Part shown: positions 13,618 to 22,399 of the stretch, piece by piece | Layout: every line of letters begins with the position of its first letter | Numbering within the stretch: the stretch's first letter is position 1 | Assembly (NCBI GenBank): GCA_934636905.1 | Contig: CAKUBJ010000023.1 | Coordinates: forward strand, 1-29,795 | Source of the DNA: an uncultured Dysosmobacter sp. | GTDB taxonomy: Bacteria > Bacillota > Clostridia > Oscillospirales > Oscillospiraceae | Direction of reading: 5' to 3' | DNA: 29,795 bases | Notes under the pieces: generated by a model | The model's database searches: none | Seen by the model: only the letters and a program-made list of their open reading frames with translations | What the model was told of the DNA's origin: nothing | Translations under genes and position numbers: made by a program

Positions 13618-14772
13618 TCAGTCCCGATGCTCAAAAATCTTCAGAATGGCGTCAAAATCGAAGTCGTCCTTCTGCTCATCCGTCTTTTCCTCCGCCGGAG
13701 GATTGGGCGCAATGGGGACAGGGGCACCGGCAGGGATGGCTTCCTCCTTCTCCTGCCCGGGCAGCTGCACCTGAGGCTTGGCAAAGGTGCCGATTTTTGG
13801 CAGTTCCCCGGCAGACGTCTTGTCAAAGCCGGTAGCAATGACGGTGACCCGGATTTCGTCGTCCATGGTTTCGTCAAAGGTGGCGCCGAAAATGGTCAGG
13901 GCATCGGGGTGGACGGCCTGCTGCACCAGAGAAGCCGCCTGCTCCACTTCCTCCAGACCGATGTCCATGGAGCCGGTGACGTTGATGAGCACGCCCTTGG
14001 CTCCCTCGATGGAGGTTTCCAGCAGGGGGCTGGAAATGGCCATACGGGCGGCCTCCTCGGCCTTGCCCTTGCCGGCGGCACGGCCCACGCCCATGTGCGC
14101 CATGCCGGCGTTTTTCATAATGGCGGTGACGTCGGCAAAATCCAGATTGATAAAGCCGGTATCCCGAATCAGGTCGGAGATGGACTGGACGGCCTGCCGC
14201 AGCACGTCATCGGCGATTTCAAAGGCGTTGGCAAAGGTGATTTTCTGGTCGGTGGCGTGCTTGAGCCGCTCGTTGGGGATGATGACCAGAGAGTCCACCT
14301 CGTCCTTCAGGGCGGCAATGCCGCTTTCCGCCTGCTGCATCCGGCGGCGACCCTCAAAGCCGAAGGGCTTGGTCACCACCGCCACGGTGAGGATGTCCAT
14401 TTCCTTGGCGATTTCCGCCACGATGGGGGCACCGCCGGTGCCGGTGCCGCCGCCCATGCCGGCGGTGATGAACACCATGTCGGTGTCCTCCAGCGCCTTG
14501 GCAATCTGGTTGCGGCTCTCCTCGGCAGACTTGCGTCCCACCTCGGGGTCGGAGCCGGCGCCCTGCCCGTGGGTCAGCTTTTCGCCGATCTGGATCTTAT
14601 AAGTAGCGCTGGACACCTTCAATGCCTGCTTATCCGTATTCACGGCCACAAACTCCACACCCTTGGTACCGGAGCGGACCATGCGGTTGACCACGTTGTT
14701 GCCGCCGCCGCCTACACCGATGACCTTGATGTTGACAACGGATTCGGGGCCGGTTTCCAATTCAAATGCCAT
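13618..14772 (-). CDS. ftsZ: Cell division GTPase FtsZ
   Basis: The 384-aa tubulin homologue forms the Z ring. The N-terminal [13 protein letters not shown] and the tubulin signature GGGTGTG (107-113) bind [14 protein letters not shown] is the T7 loop that completes the active site of the neighbouring subunit. After the core, a linker ([20 protein letters not shown], then [10 protein letters not shown]) leads to the tail [16 protein letters not shown]. This keeps the acidic start of the usual FtsA/SepF-binding peptide but lacks the normal DIPxFLR core. The start is the ATG at 14772, with GCAGGAGG upstream. The gene has its own promoter and terminator. Confidence 0.97.
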   Translation of the reverse strand: MAFELETGPESVVNIKVIGVGGGGNNVVNRMVRSGTKGVEFVAVNTDKQALKVSSATYKIQIGEKLTHGQGAGSDPEVGRKSAEESRNQIAKALEDTDMVFITAGMGGGTGTGGAPIVAEIAKEMDILTVAVVTKPFGFEGRRRMQQAESGIAALKDEVDSLVIIPNERLKHATDQKITFANAFEIADDVLRQAVQSISDLIRDTGFINLDFADVTAIMKNAGMAHMGVGRAAGKGKAEEAARMAISSPLLETSIEGAKGVLINVTGSMDIGLEEVEQAASLVQQAVHPDALTIFGATFDETMDDEIRVTVIATGFDKTSAGELPKIGTFAKPQVQLPGQEKEEAIPAGAPVPIAPNPPAEEKTDEQKDDFDFDAILKIFEHRD

Positions 14773-14867
14773 AACGTGCCTCCTGCTGTCTTTTGTACGA
14801 AAGGGCGGGCAGCCGCCCTGTAATTTCCAAATTCACGGATTCCCGCAGTGCGGGGCATCACTTATTT

Positions 14868-14896
14868 ATAATATTCTATTTTCCCGGCAAGGTCAA
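14868..14896 (-). promoter_or_regulatory. Sigma-A promoter of ftsZ
   Basis: Minus strand: TTGACC (14891-14896), 17 bp, TATTAT (14868-14873). A 13-bp extension GCCAGCCCTTGAC is shared with the greA promoter. A short hairpin (CCCGCA/TGCGGG) follows in the leader. Confidence 0.65.
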
Positions 14897-14947
14897 GGGC
14901 TGGCCGCAATTTGTTTCCGTTTTTTTCGCGCCCCGATTCGACGGATT

Positions 14948-15727
14948 CTATCCCCGGACGTTCTGGCGGAAGCGGATGCTTCCGTCCTCCCGGTGCCGCA
15001 GGTCAAAGGTGCCGGTCATATTGTCCTGAATCTTTCCGCTGGCAAGGGACAGTTCCAGCACCTGCAGATCGTAGGCAAAATCGGCGTCGTAGTCCATCCG
15101 CACCGTGAAGCGCTCCATATAATCCATGGAGATGTAGGTCGAATCCCCCAGATGGACGGCGTCCACCTCCCCCAGCTTTCCGGCTTCCTCCAGCGCTTCC
15201 AGCAGTGCCAGCAGCCCCTGATACCGGAACTCATCCTCCGTGTCCAGCGCAATCCGGGTGCCCACGGAGGGCGCCAGCAGCCGGCAGCCGTCAATGGTGG
15301 AATACGTCCCGGTATCGCTCCGCTGCTCCACGATTTTCCCGGCGGGACTCACCAGCCAGACCGTGCCGTCCTGCTCCCATGCCAGCGGATCGCCGCACTC
15401 CTGCACCTCAATCAGCAGGGTATCCGGCAGCTTCCGCCGGACATGGGTGTTTTCCATCTCAATGTAGGGCAGCGCTTCCGCAATATTGCGGATTACCTGA
15501 TATTTATTCAGCAGGAAGAGGTTATCCCCCGCCGCCACGCCGCTGGCCTGACGGATCTGCTCCTCCGTGTAGCGCTTTTCCCCGGTGACAGCCACGGTGT
15601 TCACCCGGAAAAACAGGGTAACCGCCGCCACCAGGCAGACGCAGATCAGCAGAACGGACAGCAGCTTATAGAGGAAGCCGCCGCTTCCCCGTCTGCGCCG
15701 CCGCGCCGATCCTCTCCGTCTTGCCAT
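14948..15727 (-). CDS. ftsQ: Divisome protein FtsQ/DivIB
   Basis: The 259-aa bitopic membrane protein is a scaffold of the FtsQ-FtsL-FtsB complex that activates septal synthesis. A very basic cytoplasmic tail (MARRRGSARRRRRGSGG) leads into one membrane segment (about 19-41, FLYKLLSVLLICVCLVAAVT). The POTRA domain follows: VNTVAVTGEKRYTEEQIRQA, NLFLLNKYQVIRNIAEALPY, RRKLPDTLLIEVQE. The rest is the beta domain, ending VRG. It lies 27 bp after murA and is the last gene before the ftsZ promoter. No FtsB/DivIC gene is nearby. Confidence 0.9.
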   Translation of the reverse strand: MARRRGSARRRRRGSGGFLYKLLSVLLICVCLVAAVTLFFRVNTVAVTGEKRYTEEQIRQASGVAAGDNLFLLNKYQVIRNIAEALPYIEMENTHVRRKLPDTLLIEVQECGDPLAWEQDGTVWLVSPAGKIVEQRSDTGTYSTIDGCRLLAPSVGTRIALDTEDEFRYQGLLALLEALEEAGKLGEVDAVHLGDSTYISMDYMERFTVRMDYDADFAYDLQVLELSLASGKIQDNMTGTFDLRHREDGSIRFRQNVRG

Positions 15728-15754
15728 GGTTGTTCTCCTTCGTTCGTTTCTGTT

Positions 15755-17020
15755 TCAGCCGGAGCCGTCCTCCGTCCGCTTCACGTCCGCCCCCAGCGCC
15801 ATAAGGTCACCCTCCATGCACTGGTAGCCCCGGTCAATGTGGGAGAGGTCGGAAATCTCCGTCTCTCCCTCTGCCGCCAGCGCCGCTACGCACAGCGCCG
15901 CGCCGCCCCGGAGATCCGTGCAGCGCACGGCGGCACCGTGGAGCCGTTCCGTCCCCAGCACCACCGCCACCCGGCCGGAGGTGCGGATGTCCGCTCCCAT
16001 CCGGATTAACTCATCCACATGGCGGTAGCGGCTGCTGAAGAGGTTCTCCTCAAATACCGCCGCCCCGCGGCACCGCAGCAGGGCGGCCATCAGCACCGCC
16101 TGGGCATCGGTGGGAAACCCGGGATAGGGCGCCGTCCGAATGGGATGGGGCGCTTTCAGCCGGCCATCGCACCGGCAGGCAATGCCGGCGCCGTCTCCGG
16201 CAATTTCGCAGCCCGCCTCCCGGAGCGCCGCCGTTACGGTGGCAAGGTGCGCCTCTCTGGCCCCCCGCAGGAATACCTCTCCCCCCGCAGACGCCGCCGC
16301 GCAGAGGTAAGTAGCCGCCGCGATGCGGTCGGGGATGACGGCATAGCTGCCGCCGTGAAGGGGGCGCTTCCCCCGGACGACCACCGTGGAGGTGCCGCCG
16401 CCGGCAACCTCCCCGCCGCAGGCATTCAGGAAATTCTGCAAGTCCTCAATTTCCGGCTCCCGGGCTGCGTTGGACAGGACGGTGTCCCCCTCTGCGCCGC
16501 AGGCGGCCAGCATCAGGTTCTCCGTGGCACCTACGGAGGGGAAGCCCAGCACGATTTCCCGCCCCGTCAGCTTCTCTGCCCTGCCGTGGAGGATGCCTCC
16601 GGCCTCGTCAATCTCCGCCCCCAGCGCCCGCAGGCCGGACAGGTGCAGGTCGATGGGTCTTGGCCCCAGTTCACAGCCGCCGGGATAGCTCAGTTCCGCC
16701 TGACCACACCGCGCCAGAATGGCACCCAGAAAAATGGCGGAGGAACGCATTTCCCGCATCAGCCCGTCAGGAATGGTGCAGCCGGTCATCTGCCCCGTGT
16801 CCACTTCCAGCGCATCCCCCCGCCACTCCGCCCGGCAGCCCAATGACTTCAGGATGCGGATGGATGCCTCCACATCCCGCAGACGGGGGCATTGCCGCAA
16901 CTCTACCGCACCGCCGGTGAGAATGGTGGCCGCCAGAATCGGCAGCACGCTGTTTTTTGCCCCCTGAATGGTCACTTCTCCCCGCAGGCGGTTTCCGCCC
17001 CTTACCAACAGTCGGCTCAT
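15755..17020 (-). CDS. murA: UDP-N-acetylglucosamine 1-carboxyvinyltransferase MurA
   Basis: The 421-aa enzyme transfers enolpyruvate from PEP to UDP-GlcNAc, the first committed step of peptidoglycan synthesis. Lys22 in IQGAKNSVLP and Cys116 in PGGCELGPRPIDLH are the PEP-binding and catalytic residues, so the enzyme should be fosfomycin sensitive. Two inverted alpha-beta repeats span the length (MREMRSSAIFLGA; TAPYPGFPTDAQAVLMA; FSSRYRHVDELIRMGA). I start at the ATG 17018-17020, with GGGAGG 7 bp upstream, which drops 12 non-family residues. It follows murG after a 172-bp gap in which I see no gene. Confidence 0.95.
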   Translation of the reverse strand: MSRLLVRGGNRLRGEVTIQGAKNSVLPILAATILTGGAVELRQCPRLRDVEASIRILKSLGCRAEWRGDALEVDTGQMTGCTIPDGLMREMRSSAIFLGAILARCGQAELSYPGGCELGPRPIDLHLSGLRALGAEIDEAGGILHGRAEKLTGREIVLGFPSVGATENLMLAACGAEGDTVLSNAAREPEIEDLQNFLNACGGEVAGGGTSTVVVRGKRPLHGGSYAVIPDRIAAATYLCAAASAGGEVFLRGAREAHLATVTAALREAGCEIAGDGAGIACRCDGRLKAPHPIRTAPYPGFPTDAQAVLMAALLRCRGAAVFEENLFSSRYRHVDELIRMGADIRTSGRVAVVLGTERLHGAAVRCTDLRGGAALCVAALAAEGETEISDLSHIDRGYQCMEGDLMALGADVKRTEDGSG

Positions 17021-17192
17021 GTCCGTCCCTCCCGATTGAATGGAATCTCCCACCATCCTATGGCTCTGTGGGAAATTCGGTTCCTTTCCGGAAGAACGCA
17101 GGGAAGACCGGCCTCCGCCGGAATTGGGAAGTAATCAGTCGGCGGCGCGGGGCGGTGTTTCCCGCCCTGCCCGGCAGGTGCGTCGGTTGCCG

Positions 17193-18362
17193 TTACCGGC
17201 GCTTCGCCCCGGCGCCGTCTCCGGCAGCCATCACCGCCTGCACGGTTTCATAAATCCGCTCTGCCGCATCCCGGACTCCCAGCGCCGCCATGGCGCGGCT
17301 CATGGTACTGCGGCGGGTATCGTCCCGGAGAATCTCCGCCGCCGCCTGAAACAGTGCCTGGCCGGAGGCTTCCTTTTCCGTCAGAACCCGCACGCCGCCG
17401 TGCTCCTCCAGCGCCCGGGCATTTTTCTCCTGATGGTTGTTGGTGACATAGGGAGAGGGCACCATAATGGCCGGAACCCCCAGCGCCGTCAGTTCGCTGA
17501 CGGTGGACGCCCCTGCCCGGCAGATTACCAGGTCTGCTGCCCGCATCACCGACGCCATATCGTAGATATACTCCCGCACCTCCAGCGCCGGGTGCTCTTT
17601 CAGATTCACGCCTTTCTCCGCCAGCGCTTTCATTACGGCATCATAGCCGCTCTTTCCCGCGCCGTGGATGTGGTGGAAGGGTTCCTTTCCCGCCTCCAGC
17701 GCCAGCATCTCCGCCATTTGGGCGTTCATGCCGGCGGCGCCCAGAGAGCCCCAGAAGGAAACAATCAGCGGCCGTCCGTCCCGGACGCCCAGCCGTTCCT
17801 TTGCCTCCTCCTTCGTCAGGGTGAAGAAGTCCTCCCGCACCGGCGTGCCGGTGACGGCCACCCTGTCCGGGTGCTTGTAATACTTCCGGCAGGACTCAAA
17901 GCCCACCATAATCCGCCCGGCGTACGGTTCCAGCAGTTCCGTGGTCAGCCCCGGCACGGCGTTGGACTCGTGTACCGCCGTGGGGATGCCCATCTTTGCC
18001 GCAGCCTTCACCGCAGGGTAGCTGGCATAGCCGCCGGTGCCGATGACCACGTCCGGCCGGAACTCCCGCAGGATGGCCCGCGCCTCCGCCGGAGAGCGCA
18101 CCATATTGAACAGGGACACCAGATTGTGGCGGATTTCCGCCGGCCTGAAGGAGCGGTGGAAGCTGGAAATGTGGACGGTGCGGAAATCGTAGCCCGCCTT
18201 GGGAATCAAATCCTTTTCCAGTCCCCGGTCGGCGCCTATAAATAGTATCTTCACTTCCGGATTTTTCTCCGCCATCCGCTGTGCCACGGCAATGGCGGGG
18301 TTCACATGGCCTGCCGTGCCGCCGCAGGTAAAAATCACCCGGTCAATGCGCTGTTCCGTCAT
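17193..18362 (-). CDS. murG: UDP-GlcNAc: undecaprenyl-PP-MurNAc-pentapeptide GlcNAc transferase MurG
   Basis: MurG (389 aa) makes lipid II from lipid I on the inner membrane face. The GT-B layout is clear. The N-terminal glycine loop is TCGGTAGHVNPAIA (usually GGTGGH), and GTGGYASYPAVKAAAKMGIP gives the second loop. VHESNAVPGLTTELL is typical. The C-terminal UDP-GlcNAc site is CRAGASTVSELTALGVPAIM then PYVTNNHQEKNA. The tail (GDGAGAKRR) is basic. The start ATG at 18362 has AAAGGAG upstream. It lies 81 bp after ftsW. Confidence 0.95.
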   Translation of the reverse strand: MTEQRIDRVIFTCGGTAGHVNPAIAVAQRMAEKNPEVKILFIGADRGLEKDLIPKAGYDFRTVHISSFHRSFRPAEIRHNLVSLFNMVRSPAEARAILREFRPDVVIGTGGYASYPAVKAAAKMGIPTAVHESNAVPGLTTELLEPYAGRIMVGFESCRKYYKHPDRVAVTGTPVREDFFTLTKEEAKERLGVRDGRPLIVSFWGSLGAAGMNAQMAEMLALEAGKEPFHHIHGAGKSGYDAVMKALAEKGVNLKEHPALEVREYIYDMASVMRAADLVICRAGASTVSELTALGVPAIMVPSPYVTNNHQEKNARALEEHGGVRVLTEKEASGQALFQAAAEILRDDTRRSTMSRAMAALGVRDAAERIYETVQAVMAAGDGAGAKRR

Positions 18363-18443
18363 AGAGAACTCCTTTCAGCAAAAGCCTCCCGCCCGGAATC
18401 GGCGGGCTGCCTGCCCCATGCAGGGCAAAAAGGCAGGGCGATG

Positions 18444-19676
18444 CTACCCCGCCTTTGTCGGCTTCATCTGCCGGGAAACGCTGAGAATGACCCCCATTTC
18501 CGCCAGCTGCACGCAAAGAGCCGTGCCGCCGTAGCTGAAGAAGGGGAGGGAAATACCGGTGGTAGGCAGAACGCCGGACACCACGGCGATGTTCAGGAAC
18601 ACCTGCACCGCCACCAGCGTGGTGAAGCCCACCACCAGCAGCGTGCCGAAGCGGTCCCGGCAGTGGAGGGCAATCCAGTACCCCCGCAGCACCAGCGCCG
18701 CAAACAGAATCATGATGATGCCGGCACCCACCAGCCCCAGTTCCTCGCAGACAATGGAGAAGATGAAGTCGTTGTGTTCCTCCGGCAGAAACAGGAATTT
18801 CTGGCGGCTCTTTCCCAGGCCCAGGCCCCACAGCCCGCCGGAGCCGATAGTAATGAGGCTTTGACGCAGCTGGTAGCCCTTATCAAAAGGGTCCTCCGCC
18901 CAGGGGTTCAGCCAGTAGGTGACCCGGGAGGTGTTGTAGCCGATGACAAACAGCGCCACATACACCATTCCCACCGCCGCACCGGCAGCGGCGCCTACCC
19001 ACGCCCAGTTGATGCCGCCTACCAGCATCATGGCGGCGCCGGCGCCCAGAATCAGAATGGCGCCGGAGAGGTGAGGCTCCACTGCCACCAGCCCCCCGAT
19101 AACCACCAGAATAAAGGCGTAGGGCAGCACCCCGTAGCGGAAGGTGCGCATTTTGTCCTTCTTTCTGGAAATGCTGTCGGCAAAATAGATAACCACCGCC
19201 GCCTTGGCAATTTCCGACGGCTGGAACTGGATGCCGATTTTCAGCCAGCGGGTTGCGTTCTTCACCGTGACGGCAATGGGGTTATGGGGAATAATCACCA
19301 GAATCAGCAGCACCACGGAAACGTAAATCAGCGCCTTTCCGGCGCCCCGGAGCCGCTGGTAGTTGAAGCGGCTCACCAGAAACATCACCGCCGTACCCAG
19401 CACGGCAAACACCGCCTGCCGTTCAAAGTAGTACAGCGGGTTGTGATGAGAGGGCTTTTCTTCATAATAGGCGGAGGGAAAGCTGGCAGACAGCAGCATC
19501 ACAAGGCCGATGGCCGTCAGCAGCAGCACCAGCAGGCAGAAGGTCATGTCAATGGGGCCTCTGGCCAGTTCCCGGCTCTCCTCCATCTTTTCCTGACGGT
19601 GCTGCTTCCGCTCCTGAAGCGTCAGCTGTTCCTGACGGGTCAGAGGGCGGCGCCGGCGGCGCTGCTCCATGGTCAT
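18444..19676 (-). CDS. ftsW: Septal peptidoglycan polymerase FtsW (SEDS family)
   Basis: The 410-aa SEDS glycosyltransferase polymerises lipid II with its partner class B PBP. It has a long basic cytoplasmic N-terminus (MEQRRRRRPLTRQEQL and KQHRQEKMEES) and about ten membrane segments. Family marks are VEPHLSGAILIL, GLGKSRQKFLFLPEEHNDFI, FSIVCEELGLVGA and TTGISLPFFSYGGTAL. The dcw position between mraY and murG supports FtsW, although SpoVE is an equally close relative and could be the sporulation form. The ATG at 19676 has AGGAGG 8 bp upstream. Confidence 0.92.
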   Translation of the reverse strand: MTMEQRRRRRPLTRQEQLTLQERKQHRQEKMEESRELARGPIDMTFCLLVLLLTAIGLVMLLSASFPSAYYEEKPSHHNPLYYFERQAVFAVLGTAVMFLVSRFNYQRLRGAGKALIYVSVVLLILVIIPHNPIAVTVKNATRWLKIGIQFQPSEIAKAAVVIYFADSISRKKDKMRTFRYGVLPYAFILVVIGGLVAVEPHLSGAILILGAGAAMMLVGGINWAWVGAAAGAAVGMVYVALFVIGYNTSRVTYWLNPWAEDPFDKGYQLRQSLITIGSGGLWGLGLGKSRQKFLFLPEEHNDFIFSIVCEELGLVGAGIIMILFAALVLRGYWIALHCRDRFGTLLVVGFTTLVAVQVFLNIAVVSGVLPTTGISLPFFSYGGTALCVQLAEMGVILSVSRQMKPTKAG

Positions 19677-19713
19677 GCCCTTCCCCTCCTTTCACTCCGG
19701 CCGCAGGTTGTGT

Positions 19714-20700
19714 TCAGAACCGGTTCCAAATGCCGAAATAGGCCAGCCCACAGCACACGGCGGTGACGGTACAGAAAACCGCCACGATTTTGTTCTCGCT
19801 CCAGCCGCACCGCTCCAGATGATGGTGCAGGGGCGCCATTTTGAAAAAGCGCTTGCCGTGGGTAATCTTGAAGTATCCAACCTGTATAATATCGGACAGA
19901 GTTTCCAGAATGTAGATGATTCCCACCGGAATCAGCACCAGCGGCATATCAAAGGCAAAGGCCAGCGCCGCCACGGCGCCTCCCAGAAACAGGCTGCCGG
20001 TGTCCCCCATGAAGCACTTGGCGGGATGATGGTTATAGAGGGCGAAGAAGCCCACGAGACTTCCCAACAGAGCGCCGGAGAAAATGCCCAGCGTGGTCAT
20101 CTTCCAGAGGATTGCCGCCAGCAGGAAGAAGAGCATCACCACAGCGGTGACACTGGAGGCCAGACCGTCAATTCCGTCCGTCAGGTTCACGGAGTTGACG
20201 CAGCCCACAATGACAAAGGCGGCGAAAACGAGATACACCACCCAGTTCACCGTCAGCGTCACGTTGACAAAGGGGATGTAGAGGTCGCAAGTCAGCAGCC
20301 CCTCATAGCGCATCAGGCACAGGAACACCACCGCCGCCAGCAGCTGCAAGATAAATTTCTGCTTGGCGGTCAGCCCCTCGTTCTGGTGCTGGCGCACCTT
20401 ACGGTAGTCGTCCACAAAGCCGATGAGGCCGAAAATCAGGGCAAACAGATAGACGTACAGGTGGGCAAAGTCCCCTGACATCATCTGCCGCCAGCCGCAG
20501 GCAAAGGTCACGATGCCGCTGCCCAGAATGAAGGCGATGCCGCCCATGGTGGGGGTTCCGGCCTTGGAATTGTGCCAGGTGGGGCCGTCCTGCCGGATTT
20601 CCTGCCCGGCCTTCAGCTTCCGCAGCTCCGCCAGCACGAATTTCCCCAGAACCATGGTCAGCACACAGCCAACCACCGACGCGATTACATAGATACTCAT
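19714..20700 (-). CDS. mraY: Phospho-MurNAc-pentapeptide transferase MraY
   Basis: MraY (328 aa) attaches phospho-MurNAc-pentapeptide to undecaprenyl phosphate to give lipid I. It has about ten membrane segments with catalytic loops on the cytoplasmic side. GPTWHNSKAGTPTMGGIAFI, FVDDYRKVRQHQNEGL (the Asp pair), NSVNLTDGIDGLASS, FMGDTGSLFLGG and MAPLHHHLERCGWSE (the HHH motif) are all intact. It lies directly after murE (102 bp) and before ftsW (37 bp). murF, which normally precedes it, and murD, which normally follows, are missing. Confidence 0.96.
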   Translation of the reverse strand: MSIYVIASVVGCVLTMVLGKFVLAELRKLKAGQEIRQDGPTWHNSKAGTPTMGGIAFILGSGIVTFACGWRQMMSGDFAHLYVYLFALIFGLIGFVDDYRKVRQHQNEGLTAKQKFILQLLAAVVFLCLMRYEGLLTCDLYIPFVNVTLTVNWVVYLVFAAFVIVGCVNSVNLTDGIDGLASSVTAVVMLFFLLAAILWKMTTLGIFSGALLGSLVGFFALYNHHPAKCFMGDTGSLFLGGAVAALAFAFDMPLVLIPVGIIYILETLSDIIQVGYFKITHGKRFFKMAPLHHHLERCGWSENKIVAVFCTVTAVCCGLAYFGIWNRF

Positions 20701-20802
20701 GTTATCTCCTCTTCATGCCCCCGCCGAAGCAGCCGGAGCCTTTTCTCCCGCCGTCGTTTTCGGCGGCATTCTCTGTAAAACACTCTGCTGTGTCTCAAAC
20801 GG

Positions 20803-22251
20803 TCAGCGGCCCGCTTTCAAATAGTCTGCCACGATTTCCCGTTCGTCCATGTGATGCTTCACATGGTTGATTTCCTGATAGGTTTCATGCCCCTTGCCGC
20901 ACAGAACAATGACATCCCCCGCTTCCGCGTGATCCATGGCCCAGTGGATGGCCTCCACCCGATCCTCAATCACCGTATAGGGGGTCACACTGCCCTCCAG
21001 CCCCGGCAGGATGTCCTCAATGATGGCGCCGGGCTTTTCCGTCCGGGGATTGTCGGTGGTGATAACCAGAAAGTCCGCGTGCTCCGCGGCGGTTTTTCCC
21101 ATTTTGGGGCGCTTCGTCCTGTCCCGGTCGCCGCCGCAGCCGAACAGGGCAATGGTGCGCCCTTTGGCGAAGCCCTGCACGGAGGAGAGGACGTTTTTCA
21201 GCCCGTCAGGGGAGTGGGCGTAGTCGATGAGGACGGTATAGTCCCTGCCGGGGGTGGGAACCACCTCCACCCGCCCCTTCACATGAGGCACGGCTGCCAG
21301 CACCCGGGCGCTGTCCTTCAGGGGGATGCCCAGCGCCAGTGCGGCGCCCAGCACGTCCAGCGTGTTGTACACCATGAAGCCGCCGGGGATATTCACCCGG
21401 ACGGGCACCCGCTCCGTCTCCGTGACGGCGTCAAAGGCGATGTGATCCGCCCCCAGGCCTATGTTTTCCGCCCGAAGATCCGCCAGGGCGTGCTCCGCGT
21501 AGGTCAGCACCTTGCAGGAGGCATTCCGCATGAGCCGCGGCGTCCAGGGATCGTCAGCGTTCACCACGCCGGTGCCGCAGTTCCGGAACAGAATGGCTTT
21601 GGCATCGCAGTAGGCTTCCATGGTCTTGTGGAAGTCCAGATGATCTTGGGTCAGGTTCGTAAAGATTCCCACCTGATAGCGGACACCGTACACCCGATCC
21701 AGCGCCAGCGCGTGGGAGGATACTTCCATCACCACATGGGTGCAGCCCGCATCCGCCATCTGCCGGAAGAGATGCTGCACTTCAAAGGACTCCGGGGTGG
21801 TGCGCTCCGTGGGGATGACCTCCTGCCCGATCATATTCTGATTGGTGCCGATCAGCCCCACCTTTGCTCCCAGCACCTGTTCCAGAATGGCTTTCAGGAG
21901 ATAGGTGGTGGTGGTTTTTCCGTTGGTGCCGGTAACGGCAATCATGGTCATCCCCGATGCCGGATGGTGGAACCAGTTGGCACCGACAACAGCCAGTGCC
22001 CGGCGGGAATCCTCCGTCTGAATGTAAGGGCAGTCCGTTTCCGGCGTCTGCTGGCACAGCACCGCCGCCGCGCCGTTTTCCAGTGCCTTGCCGATATATT
22101 GGTGACCGTCGGTGGCAAAGCCCGTCATGGCCACGAACAGGTCGCCGGGCTTTGTGCGCCGGGAGTCATAGCTGACACCGGTGATTTCCGTCTCCAAATC
22201 CGCCGCGGCATCAAGGACGGGGATCCCGGCAAGCAGTTCCTGCAGTTTCAT
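20803..22251 (-). CDS. murE: UDP-MurNAc-L-Ala-D-Glu: meso-diaminopimelate ligase MurE
   Basis: The 482-aa ATP-dependent ligase adds the third residue of the stem peptide. VTGTNGKTTTTYLL (near 110) is the P-loop, and MEVSSHALALDRVYG and LIDYAHSPDGLKNVL are conserved. TDNPRTEKP (near 400) carries the DNPR motif that marks diaminopimelate rather than lysine specificity. The closing VLCGKGHETYQE is also typical. The start is the ATG at 22249-22251 (MKLQELLAG), with GGAGG 7 bp upstream; an ATG two codons earlier is too close to the site. An internal promoter (22326-22353) precedes it. Confidence 0.95.
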   Translation of the reverse strand: MKLQELLAGIPVLDAAADLETEITGVSYDSRRTKPGDLFVAMTGFATDGHQYIGKALENGAAAVLCQQTPETDCPYIQTEDSRRALAVVGANWFHHPASGMTMIAVTGTNGKTTTTYLLKAILEQVLGAKVGLIGTNQNMIGQEVIPTERTTPESFEVQHLFRQMADAGCTHVVMEVSSHALALDRVYGVRYQVGIFTNLTQDHLDFHKTMEAYCDAKAILFRNCGTGVVNADDPWTPRLMRNASCKVLTYAEHALADLRAENIGLGADHIAFDAVTETERVPVRVNIPGGFMVYNTLDVLGAALALGIPLKDSARVLAAVPHVKGRVEVVPTPGRDYTVLIDYAHSPDGLKNVLSSVQGFAKGRTIALFGCGGDRDRTKRPKMGKTAAEHADFLVITTDNPRTEKPGAIIEDILPGLEGSVTPYTVIEDRVEAIHWAMDHAEAGDVIVLCGKGHETYQEINHVKHHMDEREIVADYLKAGR

Positions 22252-22325
22252 AGTCATTCCTCCGTGTTCGGTGTGTTGTTCCCGCAAGTGCGGGCACTCC
22301 GCAGTGCGTCTGCCCGCCAGACACG

Positions 22326-22353
22326 ATTGTACCGTTTTTTTCGGAAAAGTAAA
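22326..22353 (-). promoter_or_regulatory. Internal sigma-A-type promoter ahead of murE
   Basis: Minus strand: TTTACT (22348-22353), 16 bp, TACAAT (22326-22331). The leader contains two small hairpins (GCACT/AGTGC and CCCGCA/TGCGGG). The -35 is imperfect. Confidence 0.45.
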
Positions 22354-22399
22354 CCGGAAAATCTGCTGAAAACCTGCAAAAAGTGCGGAAGTCCGCCGG

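Noticed and set aside
17057..17192. Possible small gene or leader between murG and murA
   Set aside because: No start codon with a ribosome binding site and no stable, distinctive structure; the sequence is simply GC-rich.
18363..18443. CCCGCC/GGCGGG hairpin between ftsW and murG as a terminator
   Set aside because: The T-run is short and interrupted; the genes are likely co-transcribed.
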